The translations under genes and the position numbers were made by a program. DNA of 64,000 nt from Castor canadensis. Lineage: Eukaryota > Chordata > Mammalia > Rodentia > Castoridae. Position 1 is the stretch's first letter, and each line of letters starts with the position of its first letter. Of the stretch, positions 1-12,500 are shown one piece after another. Under the pieces are notes generated by a model. The model was given only the letters and a program-made list of their open reading frames with translations, had not been told where the DNA came from and did no database searches. Where the stretch lies: the NCBI RefSeq assembly GCF_047511655.1, contig NC_133389.1, positions 39,105,295 to 39,169,294 of the forward strand, given 5' to 3'.

Positions 1-889
1 GCAGCTGCATCATAACGGTCAACTCTTAAATGGTGAGGAAGGGTACAGATTGCCCCAGTGGCTATCCTTTGCCTCAGTCTTGTAGGAAGTTGGGGATGGG
101 CCAGCAGTTATGATGATGAATCAAACCTCTTGACAAATTGTCCGGATGTGGGAGTCAGTGTTTCCAAGAAGGCTGAATTTGATTTAGATAATGTAATTAA
201 CTTAGTATTTCCCACTGGAGTGAAACACATGCCTTCCTAACAAGAGAACCTGTATGCCTAGGTGTCGGGGAAGGTGGGAAATCAGAAGAGGAGAATGGAG
301 CTCCACATCAGTGGAGCAGATTTCCACGCAAAGCCAGGCAATGTGCTCTGGCAGAACAACTTGAGAGCAGTGGAAAGAAAGATCAGAGACCTCAGGAAGC
401 TCCCTCCCCTGGAGAGATCCGAGACCTTTTCTGTGAATAGAAGCTAAAAGGGCAGCTTGGAATCACGACATACTTAGCAACAAGGCTCCATTATATTTAC
501 ACTCGTAACGTTCAAAGCAACAAAAACCCACCAGTACTACCGACCACGGGGCTGAGCGGATGGGAGTGCCTAGAGTATGTGTCTTCCTCAAGTTGTTTTC
601 TTGGGAACTTAGCTTCTCCCATGTTCGTTCAGAAGCAGAGCCACTGGGCTGGGCAAAGCCCCTCCTTGGCCCTTAATGAGCTGACACTTAACCTCCCTCC
701 TGCTCTTTGTCCCCCAGCACTTTATGCCACCAAGACAGAAAAGGATCTGATACCAGTGTTTACTGACTGGCAGATACCATTTGAGATTGCTTCCTCCCCA
801 GCCATGTGTTAGCCACTCTATTCAGCCCTAAATTGTGCATATAGACAATATACTGTGCTAGGTGCTGTGGACAAAAAGAAAACCATTTT
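1..889. other. No recognisable gene or repeat
   Basis: Unique-looking flank downstream of ELP2. The short open frames have no recognisable homology or splice context. Confidence 0.5.
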
Positions 890-1126
890 GGGGCTGAGAG
901 TATAGCTTAGTGGTAAAGTGCTTGCTTGTCATGCATGAGGCCCTGAGTTGGAGCCTCAGCATGAAGGAAAGAAAAAAGAGAGCCAGGGGGAGAGAGAAAA
1001 AGGAAAAAGAAATGAAGGAAGCAAGAAAAGGTAGGAGAGAAGGAAAGAAAGGAAGAAAAGAAAGAAAAAGGGAGAAGAGGAAAAGGAAGGAAGAAAGGAA
1101 GCAAGCAAAAGGAAAAGAAAAGAAGC
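890..1126 (+). repeat. ID-type SINE with expanded purine-only tail
   Basis: 890-962 is a tRNA-derived ID-like element with an A-box-like TAGCTTAGTGG and a trailing GAGCCTCAGC. Its A-tail has expanded into about 165 bp of almost uninterrupted A/G (GGAA/GAAA units). The two ORFs here on either strand are products of this repeat. Confidence 0.85.
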
Positions 1127-2585
1127 CATATGATACCCAGAGGTTTATGTTTCAGTAGGCTTGTATAACTGAACTTGCATTGTTTCCCCACTCAACATCC
1201 ACTGCTCCTCTGATTTTTCTTTGGAAAATCCTCCCCACACAGAGCAGCCTTGTGGTTCCAGTAAGACCAGCTCTGCCTCCACCTCAGAACAGGTCATGTC
1301 ATGACTCTTGCTACTTCAGATGAGTAAGATCCTGTCCACTCACTGTGTGTTTTTCTTGCCCATTGTGATTAGTTGGGGGATGTCCTATCAGCACAGGGAC
1401 TGCATGTTTAAAGATTCCCTTGATATAAGCAAGGAAATATGTAACCCAGGCACTGCTTGCTCTCCTGTAACAACAATAAGGGAGAGTAGCCTTAGGAGAA
1501 AGTTGACACAGAGAATTAGAAAAACAGGGCCCTGATCAAACTATCTCTGAAGCCTGTCCTACCACTGACTTTTTTTTTTTTCAGTTAAATGAGTCAATAA
1601 TCACGTCTGCCTATTCGAAATGAATTTTCCTACAACTGAAAACAACTAACTGAAGCAGAATAAACAAAGTGGCAAGTGCCAAATAAATAAAATCAGAACA
1701 AAGAAAGAATACTTGGAATAAAGATTAAGAAAGGCTCTTGGGGGAGGCCCAGGCTGGGCTGTATTTGCTTGTAACAGTAACAGAAGTAAACGGCTGCTGT
1801 CTTATTACCCAGCCGTCAGACTAGCATCGTTTTCATGCATTGGCTCATTTGATCCTGAAGACAATCCTACAAAGTGGTTATTTTTATGAAATGAAATTAC
1901 CAGTTCTTTCTTCCAGAATAAAGCACCTCAATTATCTACCATGCACCTGGCCATCTGCATTAAGATTCCATTTCCATCAACTTTCTCTCGATGCTAAGCA
2001 TAGCCAAAAACTAAGTTCTAGCTAAAGAGATTGGGAAGAAGTGTGTAGAACTTCAAGAAATATCCTTAAAATTAGAGGCATGCCTTTTCTTCCACCTTCC
2101 TCCTTTCAGATGGCTGGAATGCAAAGATCATGTCAGGAGACCAAGCAGCCATCCTGGCGAGTAGAAGCTACAGACAGCAAAATAAAAAGAGCGTGGGTCC
2201 TTGGGTTAAGAAGTTCCCTGACCATCCTGGCCTGCCTTACTTGACTCCTTTTATTTAAAAGAGAAATGTTCTATCTGGTCTAAGTCAAGAAGAAAAATTT
2301 GCATTTTCTTACACACACACACACACACACACAGTTAAACTGAAGCCAGGTTGATACACGGACAGTATTTCCATTTACAGAGTTGAAGAGAAAGCTTGCC
2401 CACAGCGAGAGCCAGCGAGAGCCCGTGTGAGCCAGGATTCAAACCCACTTCTACCTGATTCATGGGGTATAGGTTCCAACTCTCACTTAGATAGCTTTAA
2501 GAAATACACAGAACTCAGGGGGAAAAGGTGGAGGGGAAAAGCCAAAGACTGGGAAGGTGGCATTGAGGTGGAAGAGGAAAGGTGA
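1127..2585. other. Unassigned flank with a (CA)n microsatellite
   Basis: The only feature seen is a CA repeat at about 2311-2333. No gene or known repeat family could be recognised in the rest. Confidence 0.5.
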
Positions 2586-3018
2586 TGTTATGGGACACGC
2601 AGGACCAAAAGCTCTCACAAAACCTTGCTGGCTTAAGCATTTAGCCGGAGGGAGGGTTGGCATTCCGGGTTCTTGTCTCTGAAGCTGGAGAATGAACTTT
2701 GTGGACAATAAAGGATGAGCATAGAGGTAGGAAAGTTTATTAAGGGAAAGAATGAAAGCTCCTGTGGGAAGGGAGGGGTTTCAAATGGGTTGCCAGAGAA
2801 GTGGCATGGTCGGAGGTTTTTATCCATTTTCTCCAGGGTGTTGCTCAATCTCTGTGCTATTTAGGTATACAGAAAGCAGCGTTCTGCCTTCTATGCCTGC
2901 AACGTTCTGATTGGTCCTTATACTGTCCTTATTCTGGTCCCTCCTGTGTTTTCTTCTTTCCGCCTTTTAAGGTCACAGGGAGGTCATAATGGAGGTTTCC
3001 AGGAGCCCTTCTGTCTTA
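2586..3018 (-). repeat. 3' LTR of the ERV
   Basis: This copy shares long near-identical blocks with 9716-10166, for example around the conserved TTGCTCAATCTCT segment. It has AATAAA on the minus strand near 2733-2738. The polypurine run borders its right edge. Divergence from the other copy is considerable, so the insertion is not very recent. Confidence 0.75.
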
Positions 3019-5457
3019 TTCTCCCCTCTGAAGAAGTAACTCTAAGTGCTGTTAGGGAAAAGGGATGATAACCATTCTTTGACTGCTTCGAGTTACAAAA
3101 GGGCATTGGTAGTGGACAACATTCAGGGTCCTCTCACAGAGGCCTAAGGGTCCCCAGTAGATGAAGGCCTTTATTTGAGGATCCCATTTTTACCTTAAAC
3201 TTAAGAGAGAACAGGGAAAGTTAGTTGGCAGGAAATTTAGTTGACAGGTTACCAGGGCCAGGACCAGGAGATACCCAGTTATTATTATTTTTTTTTTTTT
3301 TTACTAAAAGAGAAATCAAACAAATTAGTGAAAACCATCCTACAAAGTAAAAGATGCCTTTTATATGTGGATAAAACCAATAGGATTTTAAAGAAGAATC
3401 ATAAAAACATTAAGGAAAAGGTATAAATTCTACACCTGCCATTTATAGAAAAGTCTAATAGATTGAGAGCTGCTAGTTGTAATCCTTGCTTTGCTCAAGG
3501 CCTTAGAGGATATTATATCTGGGGAAGGAAAGCTGTGGCATCTTTAAGATGGATTTTAATGGGTGGCATCTGTTTTACCTTGAGTGGCCCATACTTCTGG
3601 ATCCACGTCCATCTCCATTAAGGCTAGTCATGAGAATAGTAGTGTGCATACAGCAAAAATGTTTCTCCCCAATGGAGGGTTCAGCTCTCTGGCATGATTA
3701 GGGAGGCATATGTGAAAAGGAAGTCATCTCACAACTGAAAAGCTGAGAGAAGTATCTGGTTAGAGGCTTTCCTGATACACCCTTTACAGTTATTTGGTGG
3801 ATAGAGGAGTACAGGATTTGAGAGAAGGACTGAATAACTCCTTAATCGAGGAGGAAATTTACAGGTATTTCCTCCACATTTAAAATTACCCAAGATTCTG
3901 GTTTGGAGATGTTGGAAGAATGGGAGCTAATTAAGGATACCTTGGGCCCCCTCAATCCTGTTACTGAGCCATTCGGGAGGAGTCTGGCCCCAGAGACCTT
4001 CATCTCTGGGTACAGTCAGACCTTCAGTGGTCTCCCCTGTAAATGGAACAGGCTTTGGGGGTTCTTTATTCTAGGTACATTTTTGTTGGAAATGTCCTTT
4101 CCAATTGTATTTAAAGCAGGCTCAACTGGATCCTCACTCCCTATTAGGAGTGTCCATATATATTAGCCTCTCTCTGAGTAGTCACTAGAGCTACCATCCT
4201 TTTGTTGTTGTTTTGATCGCAGTCTCTCAGAATCCTTTTTCATCTGTTATAAAATATTTTTGTAGCTATTTTTTTAAAACTGTCTAAGGTATTTTCAGGT
4301 CCTAATGGAATCTTTACTTTCTTTCATGATATCTAGAGCAAACTGGGTATGAACTTATCTCACAGTATCAATTGTCCCTCAGAAGGGTCAGAGATCACAC
4401 TTGTATGTTTGGTCAAAACTTTTCTCAGTCTTTTTTTAAAAGGGTTGAGGGAGTTTCCTCAGGACCTGTGTGGCCAGGAACAACTGGGAATAATTTAAGG
4501 GTTTAGTATATGTCTTCGTCAGTACTTTCACAATGCAGAGGAAAAGAAACAAATGTTTGAAAAATAAATTCTTATGAGAGATGTTTTCCATGAGTTTGAT
4601 TATAAATGCCTTAGGAGAGGGATCCAAACTGCAGGTGACAATAACACTTAGAACAGTCATGGTTGGAATTTTTAAATCTTTGTTAATTGACAACAGTCAA
4701 TTGACAGCATTACATCAGCACCATTAAGCTCTCCTTATTACAACTGGGAATGCCAGTAATGATGGGGACCCATGTCTCCCATCATTAACAGTTGTAATTT
4801 GTAGGATACGAGCTTAGTATAGCATTTTTTAGACATTTTATCTTAGAAAGCTTACTTGGAGAACACAAATATGTTTAATTATATTAAATATAATAAACTG
4901 GGTTATGAACTTATCTGTCAGTATTATAAACATAGTTTTATATATCTATCATACACATACACTTGGTTGTTAGCCTTGGAAGTAAAATCTTGAATCTTTT
5001 GATAGGTAAGGTAATGGCCATACAGCATTACCAAAAACCCAAACCCTAGATTTTTCCAGTTATGGGAGCAGTGTTAGTGACCCCAAATAGCCCCCATCTT
5101 TTAAAATATTTAATTGTATTATATATGTATAGATATAATAATGCTCACCCAGACAAGAGAAAAAGATGTATTCCAAGTTCCAAATAGCAGGGCTGCCCCA
5201 ATGGCAGGCCTCTCTTATCTGATGGCACTGACTATAAATCCAACAATCTTATTAATAATTTGTATGTATAGGAGATTAGATATAATGTATTTTGGATAAA
5301 AGAGAGCCTTATCTGGTCATTTTATATGCACTAAATTGATATACTTCTACTCTGTATGTTTGTACAATATTTAGATAAAGTTTAGACACACAGTTCTATA
5401 TGCTTTTAGTCACAGATATATAGTGTGCTGTTAGAATTACAATAGTTGTTTTACCAC

Positions 5458-6395
5458 CAACAACAGGTGTTGGCGAGGATGCGGGGAAAAAGGAACCCTC
5501 TTACACTGTTGGTGGGAATGTAGACTAGTACAACCACTCTGGAAAAAAATTTGGAGGCTACTTAAAAAGCTGGACATCGATCTACCATTTGATCCAGCAA
5601 TACCACTCTTGGGGATATACCCAAAAGACTGTTACTCCAGAGGCACCTGCACATCCATGTTTATTGCGGCACTATTCACAATAGCCAAGTTATGGAAACA
5701 GCCAAGATGTCCCAGCACTGACGAATGGATTAAGAAAATGTGGTATCTATACACAATGGAATTTTATGCAGCCATGAAGAAGAACGAAATGTTATCATTC
5801 GCTGGTAAATGGATGGAATTGGAGAACATCATTCTGAGTGAGGTTAGCCTGGCTCAAAAGATCAAAAATCGTATGTTCTCCCTCATATGTGGACATTAGA
5901 TCAAGGGCAAACACAACAAGGGGATTGGACTATGAGCACATGATAAAAGCGAGAGCACACAAGGGAGGGGTGAGGATAGGTAAGACACCTAAAAAACTAG
6001 CTAGCATTTGTTGCCCTTAATGCAGAGAAACTAAAGCAGATACCTTAAAGCAACTGAGGCCAATAGGAAAAGGGGACCAGGAACTAGAGAAAAGGTTAGA
6101 TCAAAAAGAATTAACCTAGAAGGTAACACCCACGCACAGGAAATCAATGTGAGTCAATGCCCTGTATAGCTATCCTTATCTCAACCAGCAAAACCCCTTG
6201 TTCCTTCCTATTATTGCTTATACTCTCTCTACAACAAAATTAGAGATAAGGGCAAAATAGTTTCTGCTGGGTATTGAGGGGGGGGGAGCGGGAGGGGGTG
6301 GAGTGGGTGGTAAGGGAGGGGGTGGGGGCAGGGGGGAGAAATGAACCAAGCCTTGTATGCACATATGAATAATAAAATAAAAATAAAAAAAAAAA
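5458..6395 (+). mobile_element. 5'-truncated L1 (ORF2 C-terminus plus 3'UTR) with 18-bp TSD
   Basis: The insertion is flanked by identical copies of CAATAGTTGTTTTACCAC at 5440-5457 and 6396-6413. From 5459 to 5899 one open frame encodes the L1 ORF2 C-terminus (CWWECRLVQPLWK, FDPAIPLLGIYPK, then IKKMWYLYTMEFYAAMKKNE) without stops. A 3'UTR follows with a G-rich run (6279-6337) and an A-rich tail. A perfect TSD and open frame suggest a young element. It cannot move on its own. Confidence 0.95.
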
Positions 6396-6438
6396 CAATA
6401 GTTGTTTTACCACACAGTCATCAGGTGGTCACTTAAGA

Positions 6439-6495
6439 GACTTTTTACATGAAAAGATTTTTTACATGAAAAGACTTTTTACATGAAAAGATTTT
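6439..6495. repeat. 17-bp tandem repeat, about 3.3 copies
   Basis: The unit GACTTTTTACATGAAAA occurs at 6439-6455, 6456-6472 (one change) and 6473-6489, followed by a partial fourth copy. It lies in the ERV interior just past the L1. Confidence 0.95.
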
Positions 6496-9400
6496 AAAAT
6501 AAATTTTTATTTAGTTATGACAGAGTTACCTCAGTGGTCAAAACCCTGACAAAGTTAACAGAACACAAGTAGTTACTTATCTTGATAAAAAAAAATAAGC
6601 CCTTTCCTATGAGCCAGTTTTTAGCAATTAATAAGAGCAGAATATATTTAAGACCAAGAATTAGATGTTAGTTTTGTATTAGTTTACTAAATTTTGGCTT
6701 TAGGAAATCATTTAGATAATCTTTTAAATTATAGCATATTAATCACCTACATGAACTTTTTATGAGTTCCATCTTTTTTTACACTTAAGACCTACTTGTA
6801 TATTTTGTTACCTTTTAAACATTGAGGTTTCATGCCTTTTTTTTTGGAACAGACCTTTAGGACAAACCTACAAAATTCTTTTTTTCATCCAAAAACATTT
6901 TCTTTCCCCTTTAACTTTTTTCCCCCAAAAAATATACCCAATACCTTCCTACATCCTTTCTACTTGTTGACTCTTTGTCTCTTTTTTAACTTGTATTTTA
7001 AAATACCTTTTATAAAACTTTTAAATCTGAATAAAATTTTTTTCACTAAGAAAAAACACTTTTAGTAGCCTTATGTTTTTATGGAAAAAAAAGAAAGCAA
7101 TCTTAAAATTGTTTCCCTGTACAAAAATAATTCACAAAAACACTTTCATTAATAGAACCAATAACAAAAGATTTGAATGTAAATGACATGACAAAATAAA
7201 CCAGATAAAAATTGCCGTCCACAGAGCCCCTTTTTTAGTCATAAACTAGAGGATAATTCTTGAATGCCTGCATTTTAGTTAGACCTGAGTTTGAAAACTG
7301 GCTTTCTTAAAAGTAGCAGTACAAGAGGTGGGGAAGAGAGAACAGAAGGAACAATTCCTTTACATTAATTCTACAATAAGAATCATCTTAAAGATGTTTA
7401 CAAATGCATATGCAAAAAAGTTTTCACAGTTTACAAGAGATTTCCAACACAAACACCCTAGGTTCTGTTACATTTCTTTTTTGTCAATTGCTAGCACAAA
7501 ATTCTTAAATGGCCCCAAATGCTCAGGGAAGCCTCTGAATAAAGAATCCAGAATTGCTTGTCAGATGGGTGGCAAAACCCCAAATAATTTAGATGAACCT
7601 CAAATGGCCCAGAAGAGCCTAGACAACAAGGAAAAGGAAGGTGAAGGCCTGAGGTGCACCAATCAGGGAGAACTCACCAAGGTAAGAGTTTAGGGACCCT
7701 ACAATCCAGATATTTGTTTCTCTGTATCACCAGATGATGGTAAAAAGCAGCCAATGTGGTCAAAGTGGGAAGGTAAGAAAAGAGATCCCTGAAATAAAAG
7801 TAATTCCAGCATCTACAGGGAGCTGATTTCATCTTTCCTCTCCATCTAGGGTTGACTAACAGCAGGTGGCTGGTGCCTAATGGGCACATTTTCTCCTGGC
7901 ATGGCTCACCAAAGCTGAAACCAAGTTTTGGACCTAAGACCTAAACTCTTGAGATTCCAGAGTTTAGGAGGCCAGGTGCAGCCTCTTACCCCTATATGTC
8001 AAATAAAGAGGTATAGTGAAGACAGAGAAGGGAGGTTTACTACAGGCCATGGGAAGAGGCAGAGTAAGCACTCAGCTCATCTTCAGCCATCTTTGGGGTA
8101 CAGGCATGGGTTTTATGTCTTAATAGACAGAAGAATTAGGGGCAGGGAGCAAAAGGCATGTGTAGTTAAACCGTCCCAGTCACAAGTGTGGTAGTTTGCT
8201 GTTTGAGGTTTTTAAAAATGTCTTTTTTTTTTTTCTTTAGTCTGAGAGTCAATTCTCTATAAGTTTGATTGGGATAAGATAACCAGCTTTTAAAGTGACA
8301 ATGGCTTTTACCTCTTAGCTTTATAATAGTAATTTAAGAGCTATTTTATAGATGTCTACACACACACACACACACATACACACAGTTTTAGGCATGCCAA
8401 GACTAAAGTGTGCCTAAAACTTTTTTGAAAATCAGCCATAGTAATTACTTGTTTTCTGGAATTCCAGAGGCAAAAGGAGTTTTTCCCCAATGCTTTCTAT
8501 TAATTTAGAGTACTTTTACACAATTTAGCCACATATTAGTTATAATCCTCCCTTGGGGCAACAAGATGGCAGAGGCCACATGTCTGCCATCCCACCCTGT
8601 AGCAAAGATGGCTGCTGTGGTGGTGGGCTCCAGAAGGAGTGTGGTAGCCCCATCATGGTGGTGACATTTTCTGCAACCATGTGTTTTTTCCAATGGGCAT
8701 TTAGATGAAACATACAGCCATATTACACACAACATATACATATAAAACAAACATCGGACACAGAAGAAACAAATGAGAAGTTGTTTTTTCTGTTGGGCCC
8801 CCAGAAGAACCCAGAAGTCAAAAGAGATCAGAATTAACTTTAAGGAACTTTTCCAAACTAAAGAATAGCCTGGGAACAAGATAAGATGAATGGAAGACGT
8901 GAATCTGGCTGGAGGACTTGTGAATCAGCATCACATAAAGGAAACAAAGGTCTGAGAAGTGTGAAAGATTTTCCTTCAGGACCAAGCTTTTCCATTAGCT
9001 TTCCAGTTTGTTAGGCCTTTTTTTTTTCCTTAGGGTCTGGTGGTCAAAAGGAATCCCAGTGATGCCCTCCAGGGGAGTGCATGTTGCAGATGGTTACCCA
9101 TCTGGAAGGTGAAGACCAGGAAACCAGGTGTCCTTCCCAAGAGGTCCTGTCTTCCATGAGTCTGGAGCACAGTTTATGTGGGATAAAAGTGTCCTTTATC
9201 CCCTCCTAGCACTTGGCCTCCAGTGGGGATGTGGGTGGCCATGTTGCACCCATACCTGGGGAGGGGGTCAAGGTCTACAGGATTAGTCATCCTTATCTGC
9301 ATGGCTTCCCCCACACTAGCCAGTCCTGTGTGGGATTCCTTAAGTGGACACAGGGGTGTGCAAGCAATTTAGCACCCATGCCTGGAGGATCGAGCTTCAG

Positions 9401-9525
9401 CAGGGGTAGGTGCCTCTAACCTTCATTTGACCCAAAGTCCTTCAGCATTCTGTCTATGCATCTTGGCCCTCTTGCTCAGACAAAATGAGTCATAATAGCC
9501 CCATTTTTTTCAGGCTCTAAAGTTA

Positions 9526-9583
9526 CAATTGTGAGCTCAAAGAAGGCAAGTTTCCAATTGTGAGTTCAAAGAAGGCAAGTTCA
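9526..9583. repeat. 29-bp direct duplication in the ERV leader
   Basis: Two adjacent copies beginning CAATTGTGAG (9526-9554 and 9555-9583) differ at only a few positions. They lie close to the primer-binding-site end of the ERV. Confidence 0.9.
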
Positions 9584-9715
9584 GTGGAACACACTAAGTT
9601 CCAGAGTTTCTCTGAATGAAATCTGCCCATCAGAGAAGGAACAGAAATAAATCACCATTCTGTTTTACTTACCCATTCTGATGAAGTCCCAAATTCCCAG
9701 CCAAAACACCAAATA

Positions 9716-10166
9716 TGTTACAGGAGATTGGTGTAGCACGGAAAGCCTCCACCCAACCTTGCTGGCTTAGGTATTTGTCAGAGGGAGGACTGGCATTCCG
9801 GGTTCTTGTCTCACAAAGCCATAGGATGAACTTTGTGGACAATGACAGGTGAGCATAGAGGTAGGAACATTTATTAAGTGAAAGAATGAAAGCTCCCACG
9901 GAAAGGGAGGGGTCACAAGTGGGTTGCCAGAGAAGTGACGTAGTCTGAGGTTTTTATCCATTTTCTCCAGGGTGTTGCTCAATCTCTATGCTAATTAGGT
10001 GTGCAGAAAGCAGCATTTTGGTTGACTATGCCTGCAATGCATTCTTATTGGTGGTGCCCTAATCCTTACACTGTCCTTATTCTGGATTGTCCTGTTTTTT
10101 CTTCTTTCCACCTGTTAAGGTCACAGGGAGATCATAATGGAGGTTTCCAGGGGCCCTACTGTCTCA
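9716..10166 (-). repeat. 5' LTR of the ERV
   Basis: This is the partner of 2586-3018. It is bordered on the left by the primer-binding-site-like sequence and by a leader containing a 29-bp direct duplication (9526-9583). AATAAA on the minus strand lies near 9872-9877. Confidence 0.75.
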
Positions 10167-11961
10167 GTGGGACCAATCAGGAAGCAGCACTGAGCAGAAA
10201 ACTGTGTTCCTGTGTTTGTGGCAGTTCCATGGGCAGTCTGTGGCCACAGGCTATAGGGATACCCTTGAGAGAAGCCTTTATTGAGCTGCCACTTTCCATC
10301 TGACAAAGCATGACCTCTCCCTTTCACTCTGGTATCTTGTGTGGGGTCCTACGACTCTGGGTCCACCTGACTATGGAGCTCAGAGCTGCAATAAACTAGC
10401 TGACTTACGTAAAACCAGTGGCTGGGGCCCTTCTGCTCTACCCATACAGAAATCCAGTTATTCCAGGCTCTTGTGAGTATTTGGGGTTTTTTTGTTTGTT
10501 TTGGTAGTACTATGTTTGAACTTGGGGCCTCGCACTTGCTAGGCAGGTGCTCTTCCACATAACCCATGCTTCCAGCCCTCTTGTTGGTATTTGTAGGTGG
10601 TGAAATGGATGACAGTGGATAGTGGCAGTCAGCCCTGGGCCTTTGACAACTAGGGTGGTGTTTGACAGCTAGGGTAGTGACACATGGTTTAGGCCAGAAC
10701 CCATGAAGGCTAGGTAAGGGGTACTGGTTTCAGGGCCCTAAGTGACAGCTGCTGCTGGGGAGAGGGAGCTCAGGGGTGTGTGTCTCTGCCAGCCAGTCCC
10801 ATCGGGTGACCCAAGGCCTTAAATGTTACAACTCTTCACCGCTCTGTGATATTCCTTACTGCCAGCCACTTGGTGCCTCCTCCACTCCTGTCAGTCCTGC
10901 CCAGGCTGCTCAGCTTGCTGGTCTTACTGCCAGGGCAGCCTCCTCCCTGCCACCACTGCTCCCTCACTTTACCAGTTCAGCACAGGTGGGTAAGAGCACT
11001 CAAGAGAATCTTTATTGGGACCCAACATCATAACATCAGAAGGGAAACAAGGAAGGTGTCTCCAAGCTGGTCACAAAGCGAGTTAAGCATCTGCTTATAC
11101 AGCCAGAAGGTGGTGTGGATAAAGGTGTCTGCACCAACCACATCCACTATGCTTGCATCAATCCTAGTATAGCCATAATACAAATGAAGAATTGTTTTTG
11201 CACCAGACACAAAATTTTGGGTTAAAATACAAGCTGTTTGTTGGGGCAATGCCTTCTGGAGCTGAAGTCATGCTTTGAGTTTGGGACAAGCATAGTCCAA
11301 CTGCCTGGCTGGCTGTCCTTTAAAGCTGCTGTGTCCCAGAAGGGTCTAGCAGCTGTCAGAAAGTTAAGTTTCCCCAGCCCCCAACATCTTAGCACATTTA
11401 AAAAAAAAAAAAAACTTTCAAAGGATGCTTACAACAAAGACTTATCAGTAACAGTACTTTAGTAGTATTTAATAATGTTTAAATATTTAATAATGCTTAA
11501 CTGCTGTTCCAGTGGCCCGTGGAGTGGTGGGTCCCTACCATGTTTCATAGCCACCATGCAAATACAGCCACCCAACTCTCTCTCCCTCCTGACCCCAGGA
11601 GGTCCTCTGGGGACACCTCCTGGTCCTTGCTGTTCATTTACACATATCAGAGGCTTCCTACTGGGTGGTCCACCACTTCTCACATGGTGAGAGGGAGCCC
11701 TTATAAAGTAATACCTTTGTATTGCATTTATGGATATTCCTAGCCATTCCCTTTTTCATTTAAAAAACTTTACAGAGAAAATTTAAAGTATATATAAAGG
11801 ATAGTATAATGACTCCTAATCCCCTGCTTGAAGATATCTAACTTTGTTTAGCCCAGTGTTTTCTAAATATGTTTTGCTTCAGGACACTTTTTTTAATGCA
11901 TGATTAACACCCTGGGAAATGGTGTTTCTCAGAATGTTTTTTTAAATGGTGGTAAAGTAAC
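10167..11961. other. Unassigned flank containing one minus-strand tRNA-type SINE
   Basis: 10490-10580 is a tRNA-derived SINE piece on the minus strand. The rest resembles degraded LTR material in places: minus-strand AATAAAGAT near 11011 and short mixed ORFs. I could not define element ends. No gene is seen. Confidence 0.45.
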
Positions 11962-12177
11962 TCAATGCTAGTGGCTCACACCTATATCCTAGGTACTTGA
12001 GAGGCTGAGATTGGGAGGACTAAGGTTTGAGGCCAGTCCAGGCAAATGGTTCAAGACAACACATCTTCAAATTAACCAGATCAAAATGGACTGGAGGTAT
12101 GGCTCAAGTGGTAGGGCACCTGCTTTGCAAGCGTGAAGCCCTGAGTTCAAAACCCTAGCCTGTCCCACCAAAAAAAA
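11962..12177 (+). repeat. Composite SINE (B1-like half plus tRNA-like half)
   Basis: The front half (GTGGCTCACACCT...) resembles B1/7SL. The back half (ATGGCTCAAGTGGTAGGGCA... GAGTTCAAAACCC) carries tRNA-like A and B boxes, followed by an A-tail. This is the dominant SINE design of the window. Confidence 0.88.
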
Positions 12178-12179
12178 CT

Positions 12180-12500
12180 TGTGGTAAAATACAATGTTAA
12201 CCATCTTAACCATTAAATGTACAGTTCAGTATATTCATACTATCACGCAATTTCCAGAACTTTTTCATCCTCTAGGTTTATCCATGTTTTAGCATTTTCC
12301 ACGTCATATCAAATTTCCCTCCTTTTGAAGGCTGGTATAATATTCCATTGTAAGTATATAACACATTCCGTTGATCTATCCATGCACTGATGGACCCTTT
12401 TACTGCTTCCACTTCTTGGCTATTTATGAAAAATACTGCTGTGAATATGGGTGTACAAAACTCCCTTTAGTATTTTACAGTGCTTGCTTCATCTCATCTG
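12180..12500 (-). mobile_element. Old L1 3' fragment, antisense
   Basis: The plus strand reads as the reverse of a typical L1 3' region (ATATTCCATTGTA, then CACTGATGGACCC and GAATATGGGTGTACAA). It is diverged and truncated. Confidence 0.75.

Larger units (their letters stand above)
2586..10166 (-). mobile_element. Endogenous retrovirus with two LTRs, coding-poor
   Basis: Two related repeats (2586-3018 and 9716-10166) flank about 6.7 kb in the same orientation. On the minus strand both begin TGAGACAG or TAAGACAG and end TGTTA-complement TAACA. Next to the left copy lies a purine run (CAGAGGGGAGAA, 3030-3019) where a polypurine tract should sit. Next to the right copy a TTTGGTG-starting stretch sits where a primer binding site belongs. 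This sets the orientation as minus. I recognise no gag, pol or env reading frame, only short broken ORFs, so class is undetermined. An L1 interrupts it at 5458-6395. Clear flanking duplications were not found. Confidence 0.75.

Noticed and set aside
7328-7693. 121-codon plus-strand open frame inside the ERV
   Set aside because: It runs against the ERV orientation and shows no retroviral or other motif.
8540-8640. Two AAGATGGC motifs resembling YY1 sites within the ERV interior
   Set aside because: The motifs are short and lie far from the LTRs. Without binding data they could be chance.
8505-8879. 124-codon minus-strand open frame inside the ERV
   Set aside because: The orientation is right, but no gag, pol or env feature could be seen.
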